Below, in pieces: positions 40,640-51,288 of a stretch of DNA of 64,000 nt. The notes beneath the pieces are model-generated. The model was not told the origin of the DNA, did no database searches, and saw nothing but the letters and a program-made list of their open reading frames with translations. Made by a program: the position numbers and the translations under genes. This DNA comes from Streptomyces sp. PH10-H1 (GTDB taxonomy: Bacteria; Actinomycetota; Actinomycetes; Streptomycetales; Streptomycetaceae), in assembly GCF_030063355.1 (NCBI RefSeq), contig NZ_JASISZ010000024.1, positions 1-64,000 of the forward strand, given 5' to 3'. Position 1 is the stretch's first letter. The number at the start of each line of letters is the position of its first letter.

Positions 40640-41842
40640 TCACCGGAAGGCGTCGAGTCCGGTGAGTGCCTTGCCCAGCACCAGCTGGTGCATCTCCACG
40701 GTGCCCTCATACGTGAGCACGGACTCGAGGTTGGTCGCGTGCCGCATCACGGGGTACTCCAGCGAGATGCCATTGGCGCCCAGGATGGTGCGCGAGGTGC
40801 GGCAGATCTCGATCGCCTCGCGCACATTGTTGAGCTTGCCGAAGCTGACCTGCTCCGGCCGCAGCCGCCCGGCGTCCATCCGCCGCCCCAGATGATGGGC
40901 GAGCAGGATGCCCTTGTGCAGCTCGACCGCCATATCGGCGAGTTTGGCCTGAGTGAGCTGGAAACCGCCGATGGCCCGGCCGAATTGCACCCGGGTCTTC
41001 GCGTAGTCCAGCGCCGATTCGAAACTGCTGCGGGCCGCGCCCATCGCGCCCCACACGATGCCGTAGCGCGCGTGGCCCAGACAGCTGAGCGGGCCCTTCA
41101 GCCCGGCGCCCTCGGGGAGTACGGCATCGGCGGGCAGCCGTACGTCGTCGAGCACGAGTTCGCTGGTGACCGAGGCGCGCAGGCTCCACTTGTGCTTGAT
41201 CTCGGGCGCCGAGAAGCCCGGAGCATCGGTGGGGACGACGAACCCGCGAAAGCCTGGATTGTTGGGGGCGTCGCCGGTGCGGGCCCAGACCACCGCGACC
41301 CCGGCCACCGAACCGTTGGTGATCCACATCTTGCGGCCGTTGAGCACCCAGTCGTCGCCGTCGCGCTTGGCGTACGTCCGCATGCCGGCCGGATCGGACC
41401 CGTGGTCGGGCTCGGTGAGTCCGAAGCAGCCGATGACCTCGCCCGCGGCCATCCGCGGCAGCCACTCCTGCCGCTGTTCCTCGGAGCCGAAGCGGTGGAT
41501 GGCGTACATCGCCAGCGATCCCTGGACGGAGACCAGCGAACGGATTCCGGAGTCGGCCGCCTCCAGTTCCAGACAGGCCAGGCCGTACTGGACGGCGCTG
41601 GCTCCCGCGCAGCCGTAGCCGGTGAGCGACATGCCGAGCGCGCCGATCGAGCCGAGTTCACGGGCGAGTTCACGGATGACCGGCAGCTCACCGGCCTCGT
41701 ACCAGCCGGCCACGTACGGCAGTACGCGGTCCGCCGCCCAGGTCCTGACGGTCTCGCGCACCGCTCGGTCCTCGGCACTGAGCAGGTCGTCGATCCCGAG
41801 CGGATCGTACGGATCGAACGGCGGCAGCGCGCTCCCGGACAT
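40640..41842 (-). CDS. Acyl-CoA dehydrogenase (glutaryl-CoA dehydrogenase-like)
   Basis: 400 residues with all three acyl-CoA dehydrogenase domains: CFGLTEPDHGSDP (FAD contact), WITNGSVAGVAVVWA, and RVQFGRAIGGFQLTQAKLADM. The catalytic base is E379 in TYEGT, the position used by glutaryl-CoA and many short-chain enzymes. It oxidises an acyl-CoA with FAD and passes electrons to ETF. It sits 48 bp downstream of a multidrug exporter on the same strand and may be co-transcribed. Confidence 0.93.
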   Translation of the reverse strand: MSGSALPPFDPYDPLGIDDLLSAEDRAVRETVRTWAADRVLPYVAGWYEAGELPVIRELARELGSIGALGMSLTGYGCAGASAVQYGLACLELEAADSGIRSLVSVQGSLAMYAIHRFGSEEQRQEWLPRMAAGEVIGCFGLTEPDHGSDPAGMRTYAKRDGDDWVLNGRKMWITNGSVAGVAVVWARTGDAPNNPGFRGFVVPTDAPGFSAPEIKHKWSLRASVTSELVLDDVRLPADAVLPEGAGLKGPLSCLGHARYGIVWGAMGAARSSFESALDYAKTRVQFGRAIGGFQLTQAKLADMAVELHKGILLAHHLGRRMDAGRLRPEQVSFGKLNNVREAIEICRTSRTILGANGISLEYPVMRHATNLESVLTYEGTVEMHQLVLGKALTGLDAFR

Positions 41843-41890
41843 GACGGTCCCCTCAGTGATCTCAGGTGATCTACGCGGTCGGGGACGACG

Positions 41891-43609
41891 CTACGTGCGT
41901 GCTCCCGCCACGTAAAGGGCCGCCTGGTGTGCATCGGCGGACACATGGAGTCCGCCGCCGGCCGCCCGCGGATCACCGGACGTCCGCAGATCACCGGCGG
42001 CTGTCCGCAGCCCGCCGGGCGCCCGCAGCTCGTCGGGGCCCGCCGCCTTCAGCGCGACGGAGCCGCACTCCATCACCCGCGGCAGCCGGAGTGCGGCGAG
42101 CGCGCCGAGCAGCAGCAGTCCCGCGCTGACGAGGAGGGTGAGGTGCAGCCCGTTCACGAAGGAGTGCCGGGCCGCCTGCCGCAGCGCGGCGCCCGCCGAT
42201 CCGCCGAGCCGGCCGGAGACGTCGTACGCCTCCCCCAGCGAGTTCCCGGCCTTCGCGCCGGCGGCGGACGGGACCCCGGGGACATGTGCCACGCCGGGCC
42301 CGTACGCGGCGTTCATGACGCTGCCGAGCAGGGCGATGCCCATGCCCGCGCCGAGCTGGTAGGAGGTCTCGCCGATGGCCGCGGCGCCGCCCGCCTGGGC
42401 GGCCGGAGCCTCGCTGAGCATGGATTCGTACGCCCCGAAGATCGTGGTCTCCAGGCCGAATCCGAGCAGTACGAAGGCGCTGGTGAGCAGCCACGGCCGG
42501 TCAGTCTGCCCCATCAGCGTCAGCGACAGGACGGAGACGGCGGTGAGCACGAAGCCGGTGCCGACCATGGCGCGTGGACCGAACCGGTGCAGCAGGCGCG
42601 AGCCGCACAGGCCCGCCGCCATCGCGGCGAAGGTGAGCGGCAGCAGGCGCAGCCCGGTCTCGAAGGGGCTGAGGCCGAGCACCAGTTGCAGATACTGCAC
42701 GGCGATCAGTTCGAGGCCGACGAGCGCGAGCATGGCCAGGACGATGCAGCCGACCGAGGTGCTGAAGGTGGGCCGGGAGAACATCCCGATGTCTATGAGC
42801 GGGTGTTCGCGGCGCTTCTGACGGCGTATGAAGAGGATGAGCAGCGCCGTGCCCACCGCGAGCGGGCCGAGCGCCGCGAGGTCGAGCAGGCTCGCGCCGC
42901 CGCCGAGGCGCTTGACCCCGAGGACCACGCCGAGGACCCCGAACGCGGCCATCAGCGCGCCGAGGACGTCCCACGGGCCGCATCCCTCGCCCTTGGACTC
43001 GGGCAGCAGCCAGCGGGAGAGCGGGAGGATCACGGCCATCAGCGGGATGTTGATGAGGAAGACCGAACCCCACCAGAAGTGTTCGACGAGGAAGCCGCCC
43101 AGGACCGGCCCGACCGCCGCGCCGACGGCGGCGACCGCGCTCCACACACCGATGGCGAGCGCGCGTTCCCGCCGGTCGGGGAAGACCTGCCGGAGGATCG
43201 AGAGCGTGGCGGGCATGATCATCGCGCCGCCGACGCCGAGCAGCGCGCGGGCGCCGATGAGGACGTGGGCGCCGGTCGCGAACGCGGCGAGCGCCGAGGC
43301 GAGGCCGAAGAGCCCGTAGCCGATCAGCAGGATCCGGCGCCGTCCGACCCGGTCGCCGAGGGTGCCGAACAGGATCAGCAGCGAGGCGGCGACGAGCGGA
43401 TAGGCGTCGACGATCCACAGGAGCTCGATCGAGCCGGGGTGCAGGTCCTCGGTGAGGGCGGGGACCGCGACATGCAGCACGGTCGCGTCGAGCGCGACGA
43501 GCAGCAGGCTCACGCAGAGGACCACCAGGACCGTCCAGCGGCCCGCCGGACGCTGATGCGGTGGGACGGCCGTCGGCCTCACCGTGCCGACCAAGGTCGT
43601 CCCGGTCAT
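41891..43609 (-). CDS. DHA2-family MFS multidrug exporter (14-TM, EmrB/QacA type)
   Basis: 572 residues with about 14 membrane segments. The family motifs are present: LDATVLHVAVPALTEDL near the N-terminus, WIVDAYPLVAASLLILFGTLGDRVGRRR (motif A) and a motif-C-like GPVLGGFLVEHFWWGSVFLINIP. The C-terminal roughly 60 residues are hydrophilic and of low complexity. RBS GGGAGG lies 7 nt before ATG. It would export drugs by proton antiport. No regulator is adjacent. Confidence 0.92.
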   Translation of the reverse strand: MTGTTLVGTVRPTAVPPHQRPAGRWTVLVVLCVSLLLVALDATVLHVAVPALTEDLHPGSIELLWIVDAYPLVAASLLILFGTLGDRVGRRRILLIGYGLFGLASALAAFATGAHVLIGARALLGVGGAMIMPATLSILRQVFPDRRERALAIGVWSAVAAVGAAVGPVLGGFLVEHFWWGSVFLINIPLMAVILPLSRWLLPESKGEGCGPWDVLGALMAAFGVLGVVLGVKRLGGGASLLDLAALGPLAVGTALLILFIRRQKRREHPLIDIGMFSRPTFSTSVGCIVLAMLALVGLELIAVQYLQLVLGLSPFETGLRLLPLTFAAMAAGLCGSRLLHRFGPRAMVGTGFVLTAVSVLSLTLMGQTDRPWLLTSAFVLLGFGLETTIFGAYESMLSEAPAAQAGGAAAIGETSYQLGAGMGIALLGSVMNAAYGPGVAHVPGVPSAAGAKAGNSLGEAYDVSGRLGGSAGAALRQAARHSFVNGLHLTLLVSAGLLLLGALAALRLPRVMECGSVALKAAGPDELRAPGGLRTAAGDLRTSGDPRAAGGGLHVSADAHQAALYVAGART

Positions 43610-44421
43610 CTACGTACCTCCCAGCGGGGTGAGCGAGGTGCTCTCGCAACCGCGGAACGGGACGGCGCTACACCATCCCGGTTGACCGGCGGTAAAGGCG
43701 AGTGAGACGTCAGAGTACGCGAGGTGGTCGCCACGCCATGTGGCTCACCTCACGTTGACGGAACGGGTGACTCCGTGTGGGAGCCGGGAGCCTGGGCGGG
43801 ACACGGGTCCCGTCCTGGTCAGCGCGGGTCCCGGCAGAGGACCCGGTTCGGGGCTGAGGGCTCGGATCGGGGTTCGGTTCGGGGCTGAGGGCTCGGTTCG
43901 GGGCTGAGGGCTCGGGCCTGGGCTCGGGGCTCGCGGCTCGATTCGGGCTCAGGGCTCAGGGCTCAGGGCTCAGGGCTCAGGGCTCAGGGCTCAGCCGCAA
44001 GGTGGCGGTACCCAGGGGAACCCATAGTGCGGGTGGTGACGGGCCGGCCGTCGATGAGGCCACGCGGCCCGGCGCCCGCAGCGCCCGTCTCTGCCCTCCG
44101 TGATCGCGGCGCTCGAAGGCGCAGGTCACGCGGTCGCGGCAGCGACGGCCCCAAACGCTGTCGCACGTCCACAGCCTCAAGATCACCGCGGCGTCCCGCC
44201 ATTCGGACGGGGAAACTCCGTGGAACGCGAAGGGTAATAGCCGATAAAAAGGCGGGTGCGATGTGAGTATCGACACCCGAACATAAAATCAAGGAGTTCA
44301 CTTATTCCGCTGAATCCACGAGCCCCCAAAGGGAGCGGTGAGACGCACTCCACATCACATCGTCATTACAAAGACGGCCGTTCGGCCGGTCACTGCTGTC
44401 ACACGCTGTAACGTCGATTAG
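43610..44421. other. Long intergenic region with tandem repeats
   Basis: About 810 bp between divergent genes with no convincing CDS. It contains three copies of a 21-bp unit GGTTCGGGGCTGAGGGCTCGG (43845-43865, 43876-43896, 43895-43915) and then seven heptamers GGGCTCA (43945-43993). The last 150 bp, before the PAP2 gene, is unusually A/T-rich for this window. Confidence 0.8.
43945..43993. repeat. Seven tandem GGGCTCA heptamers
   Basis: Seven perfect copies of a 7-bp unit, preceded by three 21-bp units sharing GAGGGCTC. This is a slippage-prone VNTR between the divergently transcribed exporter and PAP2 genes. Confidence 0.9.
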
Positions 44422-45432
44422 GTGCGTACCGATGAGAAGCTCCACCGGCCGGCGGAGCACCCGACCACACGCGACCTGCCTCGCATGAGTCGAACACGCC
44501 TCTGGCTGTTCGGCTCGACGCTGGCGGTCTACGTGGCCATCGTCGTGGGCGTCGTCACCTCCTCGAAGCTCGTGACGCTGGACTGGCAGGTCATGCTGTT
44601 CAGGCCTTACAAGCAGTGGCCGCAGATCCACGCCTTCCTGGACTACTTCGTGGTCCTGGGACAGCGCGGCCCGACTGCCGTGATGGTCGCCGCCTGGCTG
44701 GGCTGGCGCGCCTGGCGGCAGCGCAGCCTGCACCCGATCCTCGCCCTGGGTACCTCACTGCTCCTGCTGAACATCACCGTGGGCGCCGTGAAGTACGGGC
44801 TGGGCCGGCTCGGCCCGCACTACGCCACTGCCGTGGGATCCCCCGAGCTGTTCGCCGGCGGGGATATATTTCCCTCAGGGCACACCGCCAACGCGGTCGT
44901 GACCTGGGGCATTCTGGCGTACTTGGCGACCACACCGCGAGTGCGCCGGTGGGCTTCGGTGATCGCCGCTCTGCTGGCCCTCGGGGTCGGCATGACCACC
45001 ATCTACCTCGGCACCCACTGGGTCAGTGATGTGCTGCTCGGCTGGGCCGCGGGCCTGCTCGTACTGCTCGCTCTGCCCTGGTTCGAGCCCGCGATGGCCT
45101 GGGCCGAGGAATTCCTGCAGGCCCTCTGGCGACGCCTCCGGCACGGTTCGGCACTCTCGCCCATCCCGGCTCCCGCGCTGGGCTCGCTTCCCGGCCTGGT
45201 GGCGCAGCGCGCCGCCATGGACGGCGGACAGTCCGCCTTCGAATCCGTCGGCGCCTCCGCCGGGAGCCACCCGGCCGCCTTGCCGCACGCGCCGGGGCGC
45301 CCGCCGACCGCACGCCACGAGCGCATGCCGGTCACACCGACCGGCAGCCGCCGCCCGCCCGCCGAGCGTCCCATCCGCCCCACCCCGCTCGCCCACCAGC
45401 AGGTGCGCGGCCGCGGCGCCGCGGGCAGCTAG
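44422..45432 (+). CDS. PAP2-superfamily membrane phosphatase
   Basis: 336 residues with five to six membrane segments and the three phosphatase motifs: KYGLGRLGP (K-x6-P form of motif 1), PSGHT (motif 2) and GTHWVSD (motif 3, His and Asp). It likely removes phosphate from a lipid phosphate such as phosphatidate or undecaprenyl pyrophosphate on the outer membrane face. A Pro/Arg-rich cytoplasmic tail of about 110 residues is extra. The start GTG 44422 lacks a ribosome site; TAACGT ends 8 nt before, so a leaderless transcript is possible. Confidence 0.9.
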   Translation: MRTDEKLHRPAEHPTTRDLPRMSRTRLWLFGSTLAVYVAIVVGVVTSSKLVTLDWQVMLFRPYKQWPQIHAFLDYFVVLGQRGPTAVMVAAWLGWRAWRQRSLHPILALGTSLLLLNITVGAVKYGLGRLGPHYATAVGSPELFAGGDIFPSGHTANAVVTWGILAYLATTPRVRRWASVIAALLALGVGMTTIYLGTHWVSDVLLGWAAGLLVLLALPWFEPAMAWAEEFLQALWRRLRHGSALSPIPAPALGSLPGLVAQRAAMDGGQSAFESVGASAGSHPAALPHAPGRPPTARHERMPVTPTGSRRPPAERPIRPTPLAHQQVRGRGAAGS

Positions 45433-45456
45433 AGCCGTGACCGGCACGGTCCACCG

Positions 45457-45560
45457 GGTTACGCGTCCTTCGGCCGCGCTGTCCTCAAGCGCCGGACGGG
45501 CCGAATTCAGACCGTCCAGGGGGCACCTCCCAGGGGTGGCCGGCGGGGCTTGAGGACGAA
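45457..45560. repeat. Second copy of the dispersed palindromic element
   Basis: It shares GGTTACGCGTCCTTCGGCC, the arm start GTCCTCAA and the closing TTGAGGACGAA with the element at 7543-7621. Here the hairpin interior is longer and imperfect. It lies just after the PAP2 stop and may act as its terminator. Confidence 0.8.
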
Positions 45561-45604
45561 CCGGCTGCCGCCGGGCCCGCCTCGGCCCCCGCTCCGGATA
45601 CGCG

Positions 45605-45823
45605 TCAACCCTGCCAGCAGCGCGTCACTCTGCCGTCCGCGACGCTGAAGTTCAGCCGTCCCGCCACGTACTCCATCGTGATGATCGCCCCCGCGGGCAG
45701 TGACCGGACCGTGCTCCAGCCGCGCTCTCTCGCCCGCCGCTCCGCCTCGTCCGTGGTCAGCCCTACGTACGTCTGCTCGGGGTCGTCCTGCGGCCGGGAT
45801 CCAGGTGTCGGTATCGGTGCCAT
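45605..45823 (-). CDS. I78-family peptidase inhibitor
   Basis: 72 residues, the size of I78 inhibitors. The C-terminal signature is TMEYVAGRLNFSVADGRVTRCWQG, with GLTTDEAERRARERGWSTVRSLPAG before it. It has no signal peptide, so it would inhibit a cytoplasmic serine protease or act differently. ATG 45823 has no Shine-Dalgarno sequence; TACGGT 8 nt upstream suggests a leaderless message. Confidence 0.85.
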   Translation of the reverse strand: MAPIPTPGSRPQDDPEQTYVGLTTDEAERRARERGWSTVRSLPAGAIITMEYVAGRLNFSVADGRVTRCWQG

Positions 45824-46004
45824 ACCCGCAACCGTAAGTCCGGCACGGACGCCGGGGAAGGCGGGACCGCCCTTCCCGGTCATTGATCGTCACGCTTCTG
45901 TCACAGAATCCGCTTCGGCGTTTGCCATGTCGCGGAAATGTTCGGAAGACCGGCGGAAGGCCGACAATTCGCTGTGGACACGCTATGCGCATGACTTGCG
46001 CACA

Positions 46005-46382
46005 TCATGTCCGCAATGACTCCAACTCTTCGTCGGTCAACAGCCGCGAGCGGATGAGAAAGCGATTTCCCGTCGGCGCTTCGAGCGAGAACCCGCTCCC
46101 CCGACCCGGCACCACATCAATGGTCAGATGCGTATGACTCCAGTACGCGAACTGGTCCCGGGCCATCCACACCGGCACCGGCTCCATCCCCGCCACCCCC
46201 AGGTCTCCCAGGTGCACGTCCGAGTCGCCGGTCAGGAACTCCCCCGCCGGATAGCACATCGGCGAGCTGCCGTCGCAGCACCCGCCGGACTGGTGGAACA
46301 TCAACGGACCGTGCTCATCGGCCAGCCGCCGCAGCAGCTCCGCCGCCATCCCGGTCACCTCGACCCGGTTTGCCACATCCAC
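46005..46382 (-). CDS. DUF779-domain protein linked to aldehyde dehydrogenase
   Basis: 125 residues of the DUF779 family: LMFHQSGGCCDGSSPMCYPAGEF and FAYWSHTHLTIDVVPGRGSGFSLE. It lies 134 bp downstream of exaC on the same strand; DUF779 genes are repeatedly found next to this type of aldehyde dehydrogenase, so a shared function is likely. The conserved Cys pair and His could bind metal. The start GTG 46382 follows GGGGACGG. Confidence 0.88.
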   Translation of the reverse strand: MDVANRVEVTGMAAELLRRLADEHGPLMFHQSGGCCDGSSPMCYPAGEFLTGDSDVHLGDLGVAGMEPVPVWMARDQFAYWSHTHLTIDVVPGRGSGFSLEAPTGNRFLIRSRLLTDEELESLRT

Positions 46383-46516
46383 GGTTCACCGTCCCCTGTC
46401 CCGCACCACAGCTGCCCACAGACAGACTGCTCGCGTCCCGCCCGTTGCGCCAGCCTCGAACCGGTCCCGGGCCCTCCGGGCCGCGTCTCCACGGCCTGGA
46501 GGGCCTCAGCCGGGGC

Positions 46517-48040
<1,524 letters not shown>

Positions 48041-48218
48041 GGGCCTTCTCCTTTGGTGTTGCCTGGTGCCGGCGAGGGCTGATGCCGCGCACGCTACTGC
48101 TGCTGAACCGGCTCGGCCAGATGGCCTACGCACTCTCGCGCAGCGGCCTGGTCGGAGAGCATCATGGGGTCTTGCTTGCCCGGAGAACCGACAGGTGTCC
48201 GAGAACAAAGGGGCGTCG

Positions 48219-49910
48219 ATGACCGCACCGACGAAGGAGACGGCGCCCGAAACGGCTCGGGAGCGTCATCCTGGCCGGGTGGTGGTGGATTGGCTCACCA
48301 CCACCGATCACAAGAAGATCGGCCATCTCTATCTGATCACGTCGTTCGGATTCTTCCTGGCGGCGGGGGTGATGGCGCTGCTGATGCGCGCCGAACTCGC
48401 CCGCCCCGGCCTGCAGTTCATGACGAACGAGTCGTTCAACCAGGCGTTCACGATGCATGGCACGATCATGCTGCTGCTCTTCGCCACTCCGGCCTTCGCC
48501 GGTTTCGCCAACGAGATCATGCCGTTGCAGATCGGTGCGCCGGATGTGGCCTTTCCGCGGCTGAACATGTTCTCCTACTGGCTGTACCTGTTCGGCGGTC
48601 TGATCGTGGTGGGCGGTCTGCTGGTCCCGGACGGGCCGGCGAGTTTCGGATGGTTCGCGTACGCGCCGCTGAACAGCATGACCCGCTCCCCCGGTATCGG
48701 CGCGGATATGTGGATCATGGGACTGGCGCTCGCCGGTTTCGGCACGATCCTGGGCGCGGTGAACTTCCTGACCACGATCATCGGGATGCGCGCGCCGGGC
48801 ATGACGATGTTCCGGATGCCGATCTTCACCTGGAACATCCTGTTCACCTCGATCCTGGTGATCATGGCGTTCCCGGTGCTGGCGGCGGCGCTGCTGGTCC
48901 TGGAGGCGGACCGGCGCTTCGGCTCCGTGGTGTTCGAGCCGCAGAACGGCGGGGCGCTGCTGTGGCAGCACCTGTTCTGGTTCTTCGGCCATCCGGAGGT
49001 CTACATCATCGCGCTGCCGTTCTTCGGCATCATCTCCGAGATCATCCCGGTGTTCTCGCGCAAGCCGATCTTCGGTTACGTGATGCTGATCGGTGCGACG
49101 ATGGCGATCACCGGACTGTCCATCGTGGTGTGGGCGCATCACATGTTCGTGACCGGTGCCGTATTGCTGCCGTTCTTCTCGTTCATGTCGTTCCTGATCG
49201 CGGTGCCGACAGGGGTGAAGTTCTTCAACTGGATCGGCACGATGATCAATGGATCGCTGTCGTTCGAGACACCGATGCTGTGGGCGGTCGGATTTCTGGT
49301 GAGCTTCCTCTTCGGCGGGCTGACCGGTGTCATTCTCGCCTCACCGCCGCTGGATTTCCATGTCAGTGATACGTACTTCGTCGTGGCGCACTTCCACTAC
49401 GTGGTGTTCGGCACGGTGGTGTTTGCGATGTTCGCCGGATTCTACTTCTGGTGGCCGAAGTTCACCGGAAAGATGCTCGACGAACGGCTGGGGAAAATCC
49501 ATTTCTGGACGCTGTTCGTCGGATTCCACACCACATTCCTGGTACAGCACTGGCTGGGTGTCGAGGGAATGCCGCGACGGTATGCGGATTATCTGGCGGC
49601 GGACGGATTCACCACGCTCAACACGATCTCGTCGATCGGTGCGTTCCTGCTCGGAATGTCGACGCTACCGTTCCTCTACAACGTCTGGAAGACAGCAAAA
49701 TACGGCGAAAAAGTGACGGTTGACGATCCGTGGGGGTTCGGCCGCTCGCTGGAGTGGGCCACTTCCTGCCCGCCGCCGAGGCACAATTTCGCGACGCTGC
49801 CCAGGATTCGCTCCGAATGCCCGGCCTTCGATCTGCACCATCCGGAGGTGGTGGGCCTGGGCCGACCGGCGCCGCGCTCCGACGAACCGTCACTGGACAA
49901 GCGCCACTGA
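48219..49910 (+). CDS. ctaD: Cytochrome c oxidase subunit I (orphan copy)
   Basis: 563 residues, 12 membrane helices. The heme and CuB ligands are visible: AFTMHGTIM (His for low-spin heme), [10 protein letters not shown] (CuB His and the crosslinked Tyr), VWAHHMF (CuB His pair) and [11 protein letters not shown] (heme His pair). It is an aa3-type subunit I. The other subunits (ctaC, ctaE, qcr) are not nearby, so this is an isolated extra copy that must assemble with subunits made elsewhere. RBS AAAGGGG precedes ATG 48219. The C-terminal tail after about residue 520 is hydrophilic. Confidence 0.95.
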   Translation: MTAPTKETAPETARERHPGRVVVDWLTTTDHKKIGHLYLITSFGFFLAAGVMALLMRAELARPGLQFMTNESFNQAFTMHGTIMLLLFATPAFAGFANEIMPLQIGAPDVAFPRLNMFSYWLYLFGGLIVVGGLLVPDGPASFGWFAYAPLNSMTRSPGIGADMWIMGLALAGFGTILGAVNFLTTIIGMRAPGMTMFRMPIFTWNILFTSILVIMAFPVLAAALLVLEADRRFGSVVFEPQNGGALLWQHLFWFFGHPEVYIIALPFFGIISEIIPVFSRKPIFGYVMLIGATMAITGLSIVVWAHHMFVTGAVLLPFFSFMSFLIAVPTGVKFFNWIGTMINGSLSFETPMLWAVGFLVSFLFGGLTGVILASPPLDFHVSDTYFVVAHFHYVVFGTVVFAMFAGFYFWWPKFTGKMLDERLGKIHFWTLFVGFHTTFLVQHWLGVEGMPRRYADYLAADGFTTLNTISSIGAFLLGMSTLPFLYNVWKTAKYGEKVTVDDPWGFGRSLEWATSCPPPRHNFATLPRIRSECPAFDLHHPEVVGLGRPAPRSDEPSLDKRH

Positions 49911-49931
49911 TCACGCGTCATCGATGCGGCG

Positions 49932-51200
49932 TCACTTGCGCAGCATGCGCCTGGCCTTGCGGCCCGCCGCCATCGCCACGTCACCGAGGGTGTACGCGGC
50001 GCCGAGCAGTTGCCCGGCGCCCGACACGAGCGCGGCGCGCCCCTGGCCGCCGGGGCGGGCGCGGGCGTCGAGCAGCCGCTGGAAGAGGTCCGCGTGCAGC
50101 TGGGCGATCCGGTCGGGGTCGTAGCGCTCGCCCTTGGCCAGCGCCGCGCGGCCCATCGTGGCGCGCAGCTCGTCGTCGTTGATCAGCCGCAGCAGCGCGG
50201 CGGCCATCGCGTCGATGTCGCGGGGCGGTACGAGCAGGCCGTCCACACCGTCGAAGATGATCTCGCGCGGGCCGAGCGGACAGTCGGTGCTGACGACGGG
50301 AAGGCCCGCCCGCATGCCCTCGACGATCGTCATCCCGAAGGACTCCATGCTGGAGGAGACGGCGAGGACCGACGCCTTGGCCAGTTCCGGCTCCAGCGGC
50401 GAGGCGGGTCCCATCAGGCGGACGGCGTCCCGGACGTGGAGCTCGCCGATGAGGGCGGCCAGCTTCTTCTGCTCGCCGCCGGCGCCGTACAGCCGCAGGG
50501 TCCAGTCCGGCCGTTCCGCCGAGACCTTGGCGAAGGCGCGGATGAGGTCGTCGTAGCACTTCGCGGGGGCCAGCCGGCCGGCGGCGACCACGACCGGCTC
50601 GGTGCACTTCGAAGGGGCGGTACCGGAGGCGGGGACGCTGTTGGGAACCGGTGCGACCAGCACTCCGGGAATCCGGCGGCGGTAGGCGGCGGCGTCGGCC
50701 GCGGTGGTGGTGACCACCGCGTCCAGCCGTGGGTACAGCCGGCGCAGCAGGAGGACGAGTTTGGTGGAGTGGGTGTCCAGGGTGAGGTGCTCCTGGGCGA
50801 CTCGCACGATGCCGCGCGGGGCCTGCCGTGCGATGTGCACGTTCAGGCCGGGGCGGGTGCCGACGACGACGTCCGCGTCGAGCCGCGCCAGGTGACGGCC
50901 GATGCGTTCGTCGGTGAGGGCGCTGTAGTGGTCGTGGCGGCGGTCGGACGACGGGAAGACGGTGGCGGGGATCTTGCGCCGGGGGTCCTCGAGGTCGGTG
51001 TCCTGGCTGTCCTTGCGCAGATCGACCAGATGGCGCAGCCGTACCCGGGGGTCGTACGCGAACAGCGGATCGTCCAGGTGCCGGAAGACGGAGATGATCT
51101 CCACATCGTGCTTCTCGGCCAGCTTGCCGGCGAGGTTGCACGTCGTACGGATCGTGCCGCCGATTCCGTACGCGTTGTGGATCAGGAATGAGATGCGCAT
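49932..51200 (-). CDS. GT4-type glycosyltransferase
   Basis: 422 residues with GT-B layout. The N-terminal part has ISFLIHNAYGIGGTIRTTCNLA; the C-terminal nucleotide-sugar domain has VVAAGRLAPAKCYDDLIRAFA, LYGAGGEQKKLAALI and the donor motif SSSMESFGMTIVEGMRAGLPVVSTDCPLGPREII (E-x7-E type). The start ATG 51200 is chosen because MRISFLIHN is the usual opening. It is convergent with ctaD and lacks a sugar-polymer cluster, so the acceptor is unknown; teichoic-acid or exopolysaccharide work is possible. Confidence 0.9.
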   Translation of the reverse strand: MRISFLIHNAYGIGGTIRTTCNLAGKLAEKHDVEIISVFRHLDDPLFAYDPRVRLRHLVDLRKDSQDTDLEDPRRKIPATVFPSSDRRHDHYSALTDERIGRHLARLDADVVVGTRPGLNVHIARQAPRGIVRVAQEHLTLDTHSTKLVLLLRRLYPRLDAVVTTTAADAAAYRRRIPGVLVAPVPNSVPASGTAPSKCTEPVVVAAGRLAPAKCYDDLIRAFAKVSAERPDWTLRLYGAGGEQKKLAALIGELHVRDAVRLMGPASPLEPELAKASVLAVSSSMESFGMTIVEGMRAGLPVVSTDCPLGPREIIFDGVDGLLVPPRDIDAMAAALLRLINDDELRATMGRAALAKGERYDPDRIAQLHADLFQRLLDARARPGGQGRAALVSGAGQLLGAAYTLGDVAMAAGRKARRMLRK

Positions 51201-51288
51201 GCGTTCCCGTGTCTCCCGGCTGGGCTGCCCGATGGATTCGCCGCCCGTGGTCGTCCAGGGACGATAGCAAGTCCTGGCCGGACGGGTT

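Noticed and set aside
43977-44276. 99-codon minus-strand frame in the long intergenic region
   Set aside because: Starts without a ribosome site, runs into the heptamer repeats and shows no recognisable domain.
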